A DNA stretch of 64,000 bases from Colius striatus (lineage: Eukaryota; Chordata; Aves; Coliiformes; Coliidae): positions 23,786,501-23,850,500 of the forward strand of contig NC_084766.1 of assembly GCF_028858725.1 (NCBI RefSeq), in the 5' to 3' direction. This document shows positions 1 to 23,900 of the stretch, in pieces (within the stretch, counting starts at the first letter, position 1; every line of letters starts with the position of its first letter). Under the pieces are notes generated by a model that was given only the letters and a program-made list of their open reading frames with translations, did not search any database and was not told the DNA's origin. A program made the translations under genes and the position numbers.

Positions 1-870
1 GGCTCCTGTACAGTTCTGCTCTTCTGGGTTAAAGCATCCTTTACTACCACATGTTCTTGTCTTGCAAGCATGTATTCACTGATCAGCTCCACAGGGCTGC
101 TGAGACTCCAGACCTTGGTCTCCTGTTTTGCCACAGGAATCCCTGAGATGTACTACAGCAAGGTGGGATGAGTATCTGTGGTGTGGGTTCAAATGTTGAA
201 TGGTCCATTTTTGGGACAGTTCCTTGCAGGGGATTTGATAGCTGTACAGGGTGTGGGAGCAGCCTGGTCTCTCTGAGACTAGTGACTTCCACAAGCTCAT
301 GCTCACCCAAGTGTCAGGTTTGAGGCAAAACTTGATAGATTTTCAGAGGTCAGAAGAGAAAGTCTGGGTGCCTGCAGCACACTCACCTCTTGCAGAAAAC
401 AACCAGTTCTCAGCACAGGCTCTAAGTACACTTCACTCTCCTCCCTGACACAGCCAGCTCTCCTCTGTGCACGTCTACAGCAGATTTCTCTGACTACAGC
501 AAAGCAGCGTGGAGCCTCCTCTTGGGAGAAAGCTCTCAGAAGTGGGGCCATCACCTCTGTGGTGAGAAGCTGACTGGCAATGTTGGTGCTGGCTGGGGCT
601 CCCCCGCTTCTCCAAGCGCAGCTTTCACCTGGACCTGTGCCCCCTTCTTCTCTATCCTATTTCCTCTCAGGCACTGTGCCAGGGGGTACATGCAGGCTCT
701 GGAGGGCTGCCAGCTGTGTCACAGGGCTCAACACCCTGCTCAGGAGGGACGTGGGGGGACACGTGCTGAGGACAACAGCTCCTGCCACCCAGGCCATGCA
801 TTTTCTTTTTGCAACTCAGCCCTGATGATCTCTGTTTTGATGCACGCAGAAATCTCTGTATCCTTATCAC

Positions 871-876
871 AATAAA
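871..876 (+). other. Possible poly(A) signal of an upstream + strand gene (ERLIN1 by synteny)
   Basis: An AATAAA lies in a stretch that reads like the end of a transcript. No coding exon of an upstream gene is visible in bases 1-870. In human the gene next to CPN1 on this side is ERLIN1, in the same orientation, so its 3' UTR could end here. That is an inference from gene order only. The hexamer could equally be chance. Confidence 0.25.
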
Positions 877-3800
877 GACTTCTGAACCCACGCCAGAAAA
901 GCTTTCGCACTGTTTTCCAGAAGATGGGAACTTGCCAGTAGTGAAATGGAGCTTTTGGCCCTCAAGATGGAAAAGTCCTGAGACTTCCTTTCCTTGCAGT
1001 TCCCTGCTTTCCTCCTGGGTCGGAGCGGGAGTTCCCGATGGATGGGCAGCATCCCCTCCTGGCAGGGAAAGGCACTGTGGTCTTTCACAGGCTCTGGGCA
1101 CCTCGCAGGGGCGGCCTAGCTCCCGGGAAGGTTGCTAGTGCCCAAATCCCATTTTCCCTTGCTTTAGCTTCACCCTGACCTCACCAACGCAACTTGTTCT
1201 CTCCTGACATACACTGTACGGCTGCAGCTTCTCCCTCCCCCAGGCAGCACCGCTGGCATCATGCCATAGCACTGCAACCCCTCCTAAACAGGTGAAGGAC
1301 GGGGGGCTGTGCCCATGGCTCATGGGGCTGTGTGGCTGCATGCCTCTGTGTGCAGCCACAGCTGTAGCTCTGCCAAGGTAAACATGCCTGTCACGGTTCA
1401 TCATTTTTCTTTCAGCATGCACCCTCCCTAGTTTGCTCATTCTTATGGCTCTTAGCTTGAACTTTCCTCAAATTTTCCAGTCTTCCCCTGGTAACAATAT
1501 GACCAGAATTAAAAGGAACACGTCAGGTGGAGTCTTTCCCAAACCAGCTCTGGAGAGATCAGCTCCTTGCTGCCTGTGACCCTCTTTCTCCCACTGCCTC
1601 AAGATCTCTCCATCTTTGAACATCTTGGGGGGTGGAAGATCCATCCCAGATGTATTAGCCACATTTTCCAAATTAAGTTTGTGTTTACTTCCTGCCCTGT
1701 TTCTAAGTGCTAATGTCCCATATTGTTTGTTTCTGCTTTCATCAGTGGATTTTCATATGTTCAAACTTATTATTTGCTTGAAGCTTCAATAGCATATTGT
1801 TTTCCTACAATGTAATAAGAGCCATGCTAGGTCAGATGAGATAGGCAGCACATTGGCATTTGTCTCCAGCTGCGTGATGGGTGTTGATTTAAATGGACAT
1901 TTAGGGGAAAAGCATGATCCTCTGCTTCTTGCAATCAGGACTGTAGGAAATTTGCAATCAAGTGATTGCCTCTGGATTTCCATAATTAACAGCTGTTGGT
2001 GCCCCAGTTCTTTATTAATTCACCCTATCCTCTTGTGCACTCTTTTAATTTTCAGCTTTGACAAGGTAATTTCATTGTGCATTGTGTGCAAGAACGATTT
2101 CCTTTTGTTTGATTTAAACCCACTGCTTGAAGAGGCTGCCTCCATCCTTATGCTACGGGTAATGCTGACTAATTCTCCAGACCCAGTAGTGTGTGAAATG
2201 CGTTCTTCACCCACCCCAGATTTTGCTCATGACTCCTTTTTAGGATCTAAAAGTCTGGCATTTCTGAGAGATTTTTTTTTTCTGTTGTTTCTCACATCAG
2301 CATTGCTTGTGTCCATAGGGAAGTGAGAGCTTTTCTCATGTATCCCTTGGCAGCACTGCATCTCCAATTCTGCCACTGCTGTCCCAAGCTACAGAAAACA
2401 GCCTGGGAAGGGAAAGGGGAAGGGGGAGACAGACCAAACATGGGGTTTGTGCTATTTTACTATAGCCCTGCTTAGCACTCTTTTGCTGCCAAGTAACACT
2501 GGCTAGCACTGGAAACCTGCCCATCTGTTTCACACTGCCTTGGTTAGTGAAAGCTGGGAGAGAGCAACTCCATGGGAACCCAGCAGCCCTGGGAGCAATG
2601 ATGTGAAGAAGGTGAGGGCACTTCCCAACGCTGCATGGGCTGCCAGCTCTGCAAAATGCCACCAGACATGGTTTGTTGTAGAGATAAGAGCTGTCCTGCC
2701 ATACCCATGTTTGCCATACTCATGCTCACCACAGCCTCAGCTACTTTTCCTGCAAGAGCTGGGAGAAGCTGGAACCTCCAGGACTGTTTCTTGTTACCTG
2801 ATTAAAGATGGATGCAGTGCCATTCCCGCTCCTGAGAGTGTGTTACTTCAAGACTGACTGAGAAGTAGGGATGTGGTGAGATGGAGCTCAACTGCGAAAA
2901 GGTATTAATATGTTTACTGCTATATTTATATATGTATGATATTCTTTCTTTTTCTGGTCATGTCGTCAAAAGATGCTTGTAAAAAACTGGACTTCTACAT
3001 TTTTTTAAAGGGCCATAATTGGGAGGAGGGCACTGTGCAGATGTGGTAGAAGGCCAAGAAAGGCACAGGCACAAGAAGAAAAAGGACCACTATGGTGTGG
3101 CTGGGGTAGAAGAAAGATGGAAGCTGAACTCAAACCCCAAGTCCAAGTAAGTCAAGCAGGAGCAGGCAAACTGTGCTTCGCCCATCAGCCTGCATTGTTT
3201 GCATTAGAGGTTATAAACAGCAACTCTGTTTTTACTACTGCTGTTCCCAGGAAACTGAAGCAGAAAGGTAGTTGGCAGCCCAAGAAGATATGGAGGACAG
3301 GTTGGAAAGCAGTGGTACCAGACAGCACTGGTGGACGATGCTTTGCTGGAGAAAGAGGCAGCTGAGGCGTTGTCACAGGCGTTATAGAGCAATGCAGCAT
3401 GGAGCCACTTCAAGGTCAGAGGGAAGGCCAATACTCAGGCATGGCACTGAGTATCCTGAGAAGTCATGGCTAATGGCAGGGAAGAAGAGCTCCATTTCAG
3501 CGTGTCCTGAGCAGAGCAGCACAGCATTCTCGTGTTACCAAAGGCAGCCTTTCTCCTGGCTTGTCCAGTTGCGATGGTAAATCTTTCAGCTGTTTGTGCT
3601 GACATTTGGGATCTGTGTCAGGGATGTCCTAATAACGACCTCTGTCAGAGCTGTTAAGCTGCCGAAGTTTGAGTCCCATGGGGTAAGGCTGCAAAGCAGC
3701 GCCGCCTCTCACAGCTGTGCCAGGCCATGGGCAGAGCACAAGGACCCTCAGACGGCTGCTGCCCACCAGAGCAAGGGTGTGTGTGGCAGAGGGACAGAGA

Positions 3801-4030
3801 GGAACCAGCTTCCCCCAAGTCCAGAAACGGTCTGCTTCTCTCAATTAACAGACAGCAGGGCATCTTCATCTGCCTTTGTTGAGCTCTCTTCTGCAGCTCA
3901 GTGGCAGTTGGAGCTTATTATCACACCCACTCCCAGTGCAGAGCAGAGCTCTCCTTACTGTTACTTGCTCAGTAGATAACTCCCACATAGGACCCCACTT
4001 TGCCCCGTCCTCCCTCTGCAACGTGCTAGG
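877..4030. other. Upstream flank of CPN1, no gene seen
   Basis: Reading frames here are short, lack recognisable domains and are not joined by convincing splice sites. The longest plus-strand frame (1,853-2,326) lies mostly over a CR1-like fragment. I see no RNA gene. Base composition is ordinary until it rises sharply into the CpG island near 4.03 kb. Confidence 0.5.
1815..2200 (-). repeat. Old CR1 LINE fragment
   Basis: The stretch near 1,820 (GCCATGCTAGGTCAGA) resembles the 3'-region text of ancient amniote CR1 elements. The stretch near 2,085-2,130 (TTCCTTTTGTTTGATTTAAA) resembles a well-known CR1 segment further in. Both lie in the order expected for an element on the minus strand. The copy is heavily diverged and 5' truncated, as most CR1 copies are. 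The boundaries are estimates from memory of the family. Confidence 0.5.
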
Positions 4031-4506
4031 TCGGCGCTTCAGGCTGTGGGTCGGGCGATGCGGCCCCTGCCCCTGCTTTCCCCGAGAGCAACGGGACTGA
4101 CAGGTGAGCAGGGCCCGGGGCAGAGGGGCCGGCTGACCCACAGAACCTGCGGCGATGTCTCCCTCTGCTTCCCCGGGAGATGGGGCAGGAGAGCAGGCGG
4201 GGCTGCGAGCTGGCGGCCGGGCCCGGGGTGGGGGGAGCGGCGGGAGCTGCCCACCCCGGGCAGGCAGAGGCCGGGCACGGGCTCCGGGAGCCGTGCGGGA
4301 CCGGGGCTGACCCGGCGCCATCCCCACCCCGCTCGGCTCGTGTCCCGCGGAAGGGCTTGGCGACGGGCATCCCCCTCCGCCCGCCGCCCCCCTCTCCTCT
4401 CCCCCGCCCCGCCGCTCGCCGTGTGCTTGGCAGCCCCGACGCCCTCCGCAGCCAGTTTTCCAGCCCTGCGCTTCTTCTGCAGTGACAGGCAGTGGCTGCG
4501 GGGGCC

Positions 4507-4525
4507 TGTTTACTGTCCAGTTAAT
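4507..4525 (+). promoter_or_regulatory. Adjacent FOXA-like and HNF1 half-site motifs
   Basis: TGTTTAC (4,507-4,513) matches the forkhead/FOXA core. GTTAAT (4,520-4,525) matches one half of the HNF1 palindrome. They lie 7 bases apart and about 265 bases upstream of the CPN1 ATG, as an AT-rich patch in a very GC-rich island. CPN1 is a liver-secreted plasma protein, and both factor families drive liver genes. Binding is inferred from the motifs alone. Confidence 0.4.
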
Positions 4526-4787
4526 AAGTGAGCTGGAGCGGGGCGAGGGGGGGAGATACTTCTTCGACGGCGGAGAGCAGGCTGGCGGCGGCGGGCGGGC
4601 GGGGGGAGCATTCCTGCGCCGCGGGGCCCCGGCGCGCCCCGCTCCGCTCCCGTCGCCCCCCGCCCGCAGGTGTAGGGGGCTGGCACTCGGAAACTGGAAA
4701 GAGCTGGTTGGAGTTTGCACTTTAAGCTGCCGGCTGGGAGGGAGCCGGGGGCTCGGAGCTGACCTGGGCGCCCGGCGGCGCGGGAGG

Positions 4788-16093
<11,306 letters not shown>

Positions 16094-16208
16094 GGGCAGC
16101 TCACTTGACTAAGTGCTGGGGGAAGCCGTTTATACAAGGCCCAGCTGATGACTCCAGCCAGTGAACTTTCCAACAGTCCAGCATGACACTAACCCAGATT
16201 ATTAGGTT

Positions 16209-17205
16209 ATTAAACAAGGAAGTATTTAATCTCTGAGCAAACTATGAAGTCATTCACAAGAAAATGTGCTTAGGTTGCAGTTCTCCAGGCAGTGTATCTG
16301 TAGTTGCTGAGCTCTTCTCCTGCACTCGCTCCATCTCAGAGAGCTCCACTTCCTTTACTCCTGGACTCAGTTGTTACAGCCCATGTCAGATGCCCAGACA
16401 CTAGTGCATACCAGGGAGAATCGAGGCTCCTGGTCTTTGCTGCACTCACAAGCTGTGCTCATGAATCCTGGCACTAGTCCTCTGGGTGCAAGTGCCACGC
16501 TTCTCCCTCAGGTAAGGACATTTGCTGTCTGTGGACTCTGAAGTTAAGGGGAGGTCATTTTTAAAGCAGTCAGTGATGTGACCAGTTCTGAAAACAGTTT
16601 GTCCTGCACATAGCACAGCTATTGCTGGTTAGGAACACAAGTGGGAATGCAGCCCTGGGAGGTGGCACTCCGAGGTCATCTCCTGGCTGATGTCACCTCT
16701 ATCTTGATGTGCAGATGGGACTTTATAGTAGCTGGGTTGGATTAATTGTAGTCAGGCTGAAACGATACATGCTGACAAAATCCAAGGATTATCCTGTCTC
16801 CTTATGTCTTCAGACCCAAACCAGATGGCTCCCTGAGGGTCTGCTCTAGCCAACATACAAACTGTTGGTCTGAGCACACGAGCAGCTAGGTGAAGTCTAA
16901 CAACTTGAGATGGGCAGGAGTGCAAGACAGGCAATTTCATGTTCCTTTGAGACAAATACCCTGAACCTTGGTTCTGTCAATGTGTAAGAGGGAAGTGTGG
17001 ATGCTTGATGCCAGCAGTGTGCTATGCAGGTACAGCACAAGCCATGTGAGTTATAATCAGGTTAAGGGAGACACAATCCATAGTGAAATTGGCTACTACA
17101 GCGCTACTACTTAAAATGCTGTTTAGGCTGTACAGGTAGGTTAGTTCCCTAGTAGAAAGATCTTAAGCAGGCAAAACCTTTCTAGCCCTCTTCATAGAAA
17201 ATAAA
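16209..17205 (+). other. Candidate CPN1 poly(A) signals
   Basis: ATTAAA at 16,209-16,214 lies 116 bases after the stop codon and would give a short 3' UTR. A canonical AATAAA lies at 17,200-17,205 and would give a 3' UTR of about 1.1 kb. The sequence does not decide between them. Confidence 0.4.
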
Positions 17206-20050
17206 TAGCTCCAGGGGGAAAAACAGTCCCACCCATGTGGCCCAGCGAATTCTTATTCCTCGGCCAGTGACTCCAGTCTCCTCCATACAGCCTTCCATTG
17301 CACTGTCTCTCTCTGTGTCTCAAGCCTGTCCAAAAAGTTCCCCCCAGACATCCCCTTGTTCCTCCTCTTTTGCAAACATCTCTTCATCTCTTGTGAGCAA
17401 ACTCTACCACCAAATAGGCAATATTCTGCTCTTCATCCCTTGCTGTCATCTCCTCCTCTGTCTCTGGTGCTAGTGGCATTTTCAGCCCTAGTGGCACACA
17501 CACACTCCTTTAGCTCTGCCTGCTGAGAGAAGTGATTTTTCTGTCATGCCTGTTCCTGGAAAGGCAGAGTAAGCAGTGCCTCACAGGGGATTTATACAGG
17601 CTCTTGGAAAACGGGGCCAGGAGTGGTAGTGCGGTTAACCATGGCTGTGAGTGATTTGGTCTGTAAAGGGCAGAATGGGCCAGCAGGTCCCCATTCACAA
17701 CCAAAGCTGATTTCAAAATCTCTAAATTCTCTATTTTTTTTGTCATTTGATGGCAGAATGAAGTAGAAAAGGATGGTGGGGCTGAGATATTCAAACTCCT
17801 GCGTGGTTTAAACACCCCTTCCGCAGCCAAGCCCAGCAGCATTACTCCAGATGTTTGAAGCCACATGTCAATGCATCCAAAAGATTTCCTGGTGGACATG
17901 CAGGCAGGATGAGGGAGGCTACTCTCTGTTCCACAGCCTGGCCCCATGCAGCATGCAAAAGAGTCTATTGTCACCACGTGCCAGACATGGGAAGATGCTG
18001 CTGCCCTCAACCATAGCACAAGCTCAGCTGACTGAGCTCACTGCTCACATCTGAGGATGTGTATAAAGCTGAGAGCAAGGAAAAGGCTCCGAGGGAGCAG
18101 CTTTCAGTGGGCTAATTCAGCAAGTCAGTTGCTGGGCAGGGCAATGCTCAGCCTGCAACAAGCTGCTCATGCCATCCAAGTCCCTCCCAGCAGTGTCAGG
18201 ACACCCCGCTTGGCCTGCTGGCTCCAGAGTGCTCTCATGTTGCCCTCTTGTGGTCCCAGAAAATGCAGGACAGTCTCCATTCTCCCGTACTTTCCAGTCA
18301 GAGGAAATCTAGAACAGAACAGACAGCCCAGGTCACATCACTCACCTCTCAGGCTGCTGTGGGGTTGGCAGTGCAGCAGCAAAATTAGTCTCTGTTACAA
18401 GCTTTTTGCCCTACAAGAGGGCATGGCCTTCTGAAAGACTCACTTTCTCTGGGATGGGATTTGTCCAGCTCATTATTCTCACAGCTCTAAATATTTTTGT
18501 GTTGAGCAGTTTGGTAAAGCTCCACTTGGCCATGGCTGAGCTCTCCACGTGAAAACGTGGTTACAAAATGTTTCCAAGGCAGCGGTCTCTTAAGCACGCC
18601 TCTCAAAGGCTTGCCATGAACTTAGTCCCCAGTGTTGCAAGAAGCGTGAGCTACAAACAGCATTAAACTTTGGACGTAACATCTGCAGCACAGTGGTTTC
18701 ACGTTCTTTTGAGGTTCCAGTCAAGGCAAAATCAGTTGATAGGTTTGTGTCAGAAGACATAGCAAACAGTTGATCCTCCCCATCCTTTCTGGGCCACTCA
18801 TGATTTTGCAGACCTCTTCCTCCACCCTATATCCTTCTTCCAAGCTGAAGAGTCACAGACTACAAGTTGTTCACTGTTCAGTCTGTTCCCCATACCTCTG
18901 AGCTTCCCTACTGCATGCCTCCAAACTGTCTTCCATTCTCCTTCAGACTTGTTGAGATAAGTATGGGACACCGGAGAAACGTGTAAACAAAGTGAAGCCA
19001 GGCACGAAAGAATGAATCGAGAATCTTACAAGCAGAACTGTCAGAAACCACAGGGGGTGTGGGGAGGTGGATGTGAGTCTGTCATACTGCTTCCTGTGGC
19101 TGGCATAAAGGAGGCAGAAATTAGCTGAACTCAAAGGAGATTGAGGCAGCTTTGCTAGGGATGTCAGCAGAGAAGAGATGGTTATGGGAGTGACCTGAAA
19201 GGCTGCAGGAGAGATGGGGACACCCAAAAAAAGCTCAAAACCTGTCTTGGCAGACAAGAACAACAGAAATTTTGGGTCAGAAGACAACATCTAGAGCCCC
19301 ACGGCAGGAGCTGCTGACTATTCTTCAGCTCCATCAAACAATATATGAGCATCCATACCTACGGGGAAGAGAGCATCCAGCTCCCCATGCACCCTCGGCC
19401 CTCTGCTAGCAGCATCCTGCAGTATGGGTCCCCACTGCAAGAGAGCAGACGGGGAGGCAGCACTCAGCCGGTGCACATACCAACACCCCTCTGGCAGCGG
19501 TGCGTGCAACATGCTCTGCACACCCTGCTCCTGGCTGGTAGCGAGCCAAGATGGGATCTGGGTGGTTGCTATGGAGACACATAGCTAAATGCACAAACAA
19601 GTGCCAAACAGTGGTAACTGCTCTAGGGGCTGAGAGACTCAGGGCTGCACAGCGTGTTGCTGAGGGATGACATCCCTTGAGGCATGGAGGCTTTTTTTTG
19701 GCCTGCCAGGAAAACCAGTGCAGGACGTACTGTATTTGGTCTGTCTGACCCCTATGTGATACACAAACTGGCCCTCCCCATCACAGCTTTCTGGTGGGGA
19801 GCTATTTGTTCTTCTCCATCTCAGTGCTCTGGTGTGATCTTACAATGTATCTAAGCAGCCAAGCCAGCTCCTAGCGGAAAAACTGGGACTGCACCAGATG
19901 GATAGTGTAGACCCGCTCGTCAGCTGCTACCAAAGCAGAAGCCCACGAGGCAGCAAGAGACTCCCAAGAGAAGGCAACAGCGGGACAGGGGAGGCCCAGC
20001 GCTGCTCGTGTCTACGACACAGCAGCACTTTGTAGGGAAGAAGTCGAAGC
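17206..20050. other. Intergenic stretch between CPN1 and the DNMBP CpG island
   Basis: No conserved coding exon, RNA gene or clear transposon was recognised. Frames are short and lack domain-like composition. Confidence 0.45.
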
Positions 20051-20900
20051 TGCATCAGCAGCTGCCTGCCTTGCTCTGCGCCAGGCTCCCGGGTGCTCTG
20101 CTGGCACCCCAGCACGGGCACACGACGCACAGGTGCGGTGCCCAGCCGGGCAGCTGCGGGGGTGGCAGCGCTCCGCGTCCCCGCGCCTGGCACTCCACGC
20201 CAGGCTGTCCCCGGGGTGGCTGCCTCGCAGCCCGGGCCCGAGCGATGCTGCAAAGGGAGACAGATGCCCGCCTGTCACCCGGGGAGCCCGGCGTCCCCAG
20301 GCCGCGGCCCAGGCCTCGCTGATCAGCCCCGGCCCGGCCCGGCAACCCTGGCCACGGCCTCCCAGCCGGCACCAGGCCGGGCCCGGCGGGGCGGGCCGTG
20401 CGGAGGCAGCCGGGCGGCGGGGCGGGCCGCGGGGCCGGGCGGGGCCGGGCAGCCGCCGCGGGGGGGGGGCGGAGGCGGGAGAGGGACCCGCAGGGCCAGA
20501 GCTGCCGCGGCGGCCGGAGCGGGCCGGGAGAAGGTAGGGACTCGCCGGAGCGGCCGTAGGGAGCCTAGCGCTCCCCGCCTGCCGCCGCCCGGCACACTCG
20601 CTGCCCCGCCCGCCACCCTCAGCCCCACGGCCCCGCGGCCGCCCGGCCTGCGCCTCCGCCGAGCCCGCGGCGCGGTCTGGCCCCTGCTTCTGCCGGGGCC
20701 CCCGCCGCCTCCCGCCCACCGCCTCCCGCCCTCGCCCCGCTGTGCCGGCACCCTGTCCCCCGCGCCGCCCAGCTGTAGGCCGAGGCCCTGCCAGTCCCGG
20801 GGGCTGCGCTGGGCCGCCGCCCGCGCTGGCCGGCCCGGGGCGGCGGTTGCCCCTGTCTTGTGGTGCTGCTTGCTGGGGTGGGTGCCGCTAGCTCGGGTGG
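20050..20900 (+). promoter_or_regulatory. CpG island, likely main promoter and noncoding first exon of DNMBP
   Basis: This is the strongest CpG island in the window, with a run of ten G near 20,461 and many GC boxes. It lies 8.3 kb upstream of the first DNMBP coding exon, which is preceded by a splice acceptor and so needs an upstream noncoding exon. A plausible donor (AAG followed by GTAGGG) lies at 20,534. The exact exon cannot be fixed without transcript data. Long open frames on both strands here reflect the base composition. Confidence 0.6.
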
Positions 20901-20943
20901 GTACCGCTAGCTCGGGTGGGTGCTGCTAGCTCGGGTGGGTGCT
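20875..20943. repeat. 19-bp tandem repeat, about 3.6 copies
   Basis: Units start at 20,875, 20,894 and 20,913, with a partial unit at 20,932. Each full unit carries CGGGTGGGT (or GGGGTGGGT) followed by the palindrome GCTAGC. Units differ at only one to three bases. The array sits on the downstream shoulder of the CpG island. Confidence 0.85.
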
Positions 20944-20949
20944 TTCCCC

Positions 20950-23900
20950 TCCCAGCCAGCAGCCAGGGGCTTGCGGCAGCGTGTGGCCCTTCTGCCCTGC
21001 GTGCCCTGCCGCCTGTGCCCCACAGCACTTACGCTGCCCTGGGAGCACCTCGGCAGTGTGGAGCAGCTGTGGGTACAGGAGCTGCCCATGTACTCTCCAT
21101 ATTGCGTCTGTTGGAACTTCGTCTCTTAAACTGTGTCAGTGCAGCCGCTGGTAGCCCCAGGTGGTCGCCGACCAGGCAAGTATACAGCTGGTAGTAGCTG
21201 CCGTTGCCTGAGCAGCTCGTTGCTGGGGAGCACCTGGTCCTGTAAAAATAGTGCAGGCATCAGGGGCTGGGAGTGGTGTGGCACCATGAGCCTGGTGAAG
21301 GCTGGCACAGGTGGATGCACACAAAAAGCAGAAGCACCACGCTACAATGCTGTCCCCCTGGGTGCTCCTCTGAGAGCATCTGCCTGCTTGGCGCCAGCCT
21401 GAAAAGAGAAGCTCACGAGAGTTCTGTTTGTTTTCACTGCAGCAAATGCAAATCCCTCTGTGTCACTGCCAGCCTGACACCATCACCTTATACTAATAGA
21501 GGTGAACTGGAGATGCCTCCTCTAGTGTGGCCCTGCCAGGAGATGGAGGCTTTTGGCTCACCCTCAAGACCTTCTGAGAGGTGGCTGCTGCTCTTGCGAT
21601 GACCCTTTTGCTGACCCTGAGCAGTGCCTCAGTTGATCCCATCCTTGACACAATTTGGCCTCTGAGTTCAAACATCTCTGCTGCCGTGCCTGGTGTTTGA
21701 AGTACTCCCCCCACCTCTGTCCTTTCACATCTCATTTTGCCTTGCCTAGGAAGTGCCTAGGAAGCTTCTAGTTTTGTCATCAACATTAATATCTGGTTTA
21801 AGGTTTGTCATTTTTTGTAACTTTCATTTTCTTTTGAAGAGGCTCCCTCTCTCCTTGTCTCTGCCATTCTCTCATTTGTTTCTGCCATTCTCTACTTTGC
21901 TTCCATTGCCATTCTACATTTTCCTCTGCAAACAGCCTGAAAGAGTTTGTAGGTAGAGAATTTGCAGTTTTGCAGATGCTTTGCCAAATACAGCCTCTGC
22001 TGTGCTATGAGACGTCACCATCATCCCCCTCATTTTGACTCACTCCTCTGGCTGCAAGTCATTCTGGGTATTGTGTCTAAATGTGTCCTGCTTGTTTGTA
22101 TCAATAATGCCCACATCTCTGAGCTATCTTCTGCTGCTCTGTTCTTTGAAATCCTCTGCTCTGGCAAGGCCAAAGGTTTCAGTTCTCTCTCCAGCTGCTC
22201 CACCTGGGATTAGCAGTGACATTAAAAATCACTACAGTCATGCAACAGTTGTAGAGAAATGATCACTTGGCAATGGGATAGGAGGAGCTGAGCAGCAGGG
22301 AGAGAAAAGGAGTGACACTGGGAGCTGTGCAGAACAGCAGCTCTGATAGCCCTGGTGGAAGCGTGGCCTTGTGACGACTCAGAGTTCTGTGTGCAGGTGA
22401 AGTATCCCTGCAGTGGGTGACTGTTTGGATGGACTTTGTGATGGTGGTGATGTGGCTTGGGTTGGACAGCCTGAGTTGTGCTTACCTTAGCACTTCATTG
22501 CCTTAACTGATGATTTCCCCTCAACCTCCAACAAAAGCATTTTTCTAATCATGTCCTCAGAATTGCTCAACTTCACTTGTGAGTGACACAGCTTTTACTT
22601 TGACTTATTTTTAGAACCCTTCTGTTAGGAAATATAATCTATTGCTTCCTTCTCAGGAGCACCTAAGGGCTCTGAAAGGAGGAGAGGTCCATGTGATGCC
22701 AAGTATCAGCAGAGTCCCTTCCGGGGATTTAGGTTCACAGAACAGGAGCAAAGGCAGGCAAAGAGCAGAGCTTCCAAGTCAAACTCAAGTAATTTCCAGG
22801 TTTCTGCAGCAACGTAATGGGCTTCTGTCCAAAAGCTATCTTGAAAAATATTGTTCAGGGTGCAAAGTCAAGTGCTCCAGTGTTAAGGAATGTCCTTGTA
22901 GCCCCAGTCCAACCTGTTTTGGATATGTACCTAAGATGTAATGACTAATAACCCCCAGTACACCCAGCCATGGGTACCTCACAGCAGAAGTGATGCTGCT
23001 CTTGGGGCTTTATCTGTTCCTTATTCTAAGTCATGTCATTTTAGCCTACCTGCAAAAATGGCAAGAGAGACAACTGTGTGGGAGGAGACAGAACTCGTTA
23101 GCAGGGTCTGTAAAGCACATGTAGCCACTCCATACAGAATTTGAGAAACTTTTGCCTCCTAAGCTGATGTATTGGCCTTTGCTTGCTTGAGTCCCCAGTG
23201 CCAGGGGTTAAGTACCCATCACAGTCCCCTTGCTCACACGTTGTGGCCAGGTGCTCTGCTTTGCATTAAAAATTGATGCTGTGCTCTAGTTTCCAGATCA
23301 CTTTCATTTGCTTGTCATCTGGCCCAGCATGAGCTCCTCTTCCTTTCTCCCCAAGCAACATCCTGTGGAAATGCCACCAGCCTGCCTTCAGCCACATCCT
23401 GCAATGAAGCAGGTGACCAGCCAGGGAGAGAAGTAGTAGTGGTTTGAATGACTTGTGTGGTACATGGCAGAGCTCCTGTAGCAAATACCCCAAAACTGAC
23501 AGATGAGTGGTGGGAGACCAGAACTTGCTTAAGTAGCTCTTGTCTTAGGTTGTCCTGGTTCTGGAAGGCTTGGTGATCCAACCTATATTAATTAAATTCA
23601 GTGATTTTTGGTTTGTCACATCACAGACAAAGCAAAAGAAGCAATTTCTTTTTAAAGTGAGGAGATTCCTGAACCTGCTGGGAGCCATATGGGGTTGGGA
23701 AGTGGAGCACAAAAAAGATCTATGTTTCCTACTGTGTGAAGCTCAGCAGGGGGACTCTTTAGGATCTTCTGTGACAAGCAGCACGTCTTAATGAGAGGCT
23801 GCAGCAGTCAGCATTTCCCTGGTAGGAGAAGGTTCCTCTCCTCCACACCATTAGTTGGGTTTTTGCCCTGTTTGCTACATTGTCCATTCTGTCAGAATGC

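Noticed and set aside
1853-2326. 157-codon plus-strand frame
   Set aside because: It covers a CR1 LINE fragment in antisense and has no domain.
3866-4720. 284-codon minus-strand frame over the CPN1 promoter
   Set aside because: It lies opposite the CPN1 promoter island, has low-complexity Pro/Arg/Ala composition and no known domain or splice context.
4482-4787. N-terminal extension of CPN1 upstream of 4,788
   Set aside because: The frame is open but GC-driven. The ATG at 4,788 directly precedes a signal peptide, as in other carboxypeptidase N chains.
20093-20929. 278-codon plus-strand frame in the CpG island
   Set aside because: Proline/arginine/glycine-rich composition follows from GC bias. 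Equally long frames exist on the other strand and no domain is seen.
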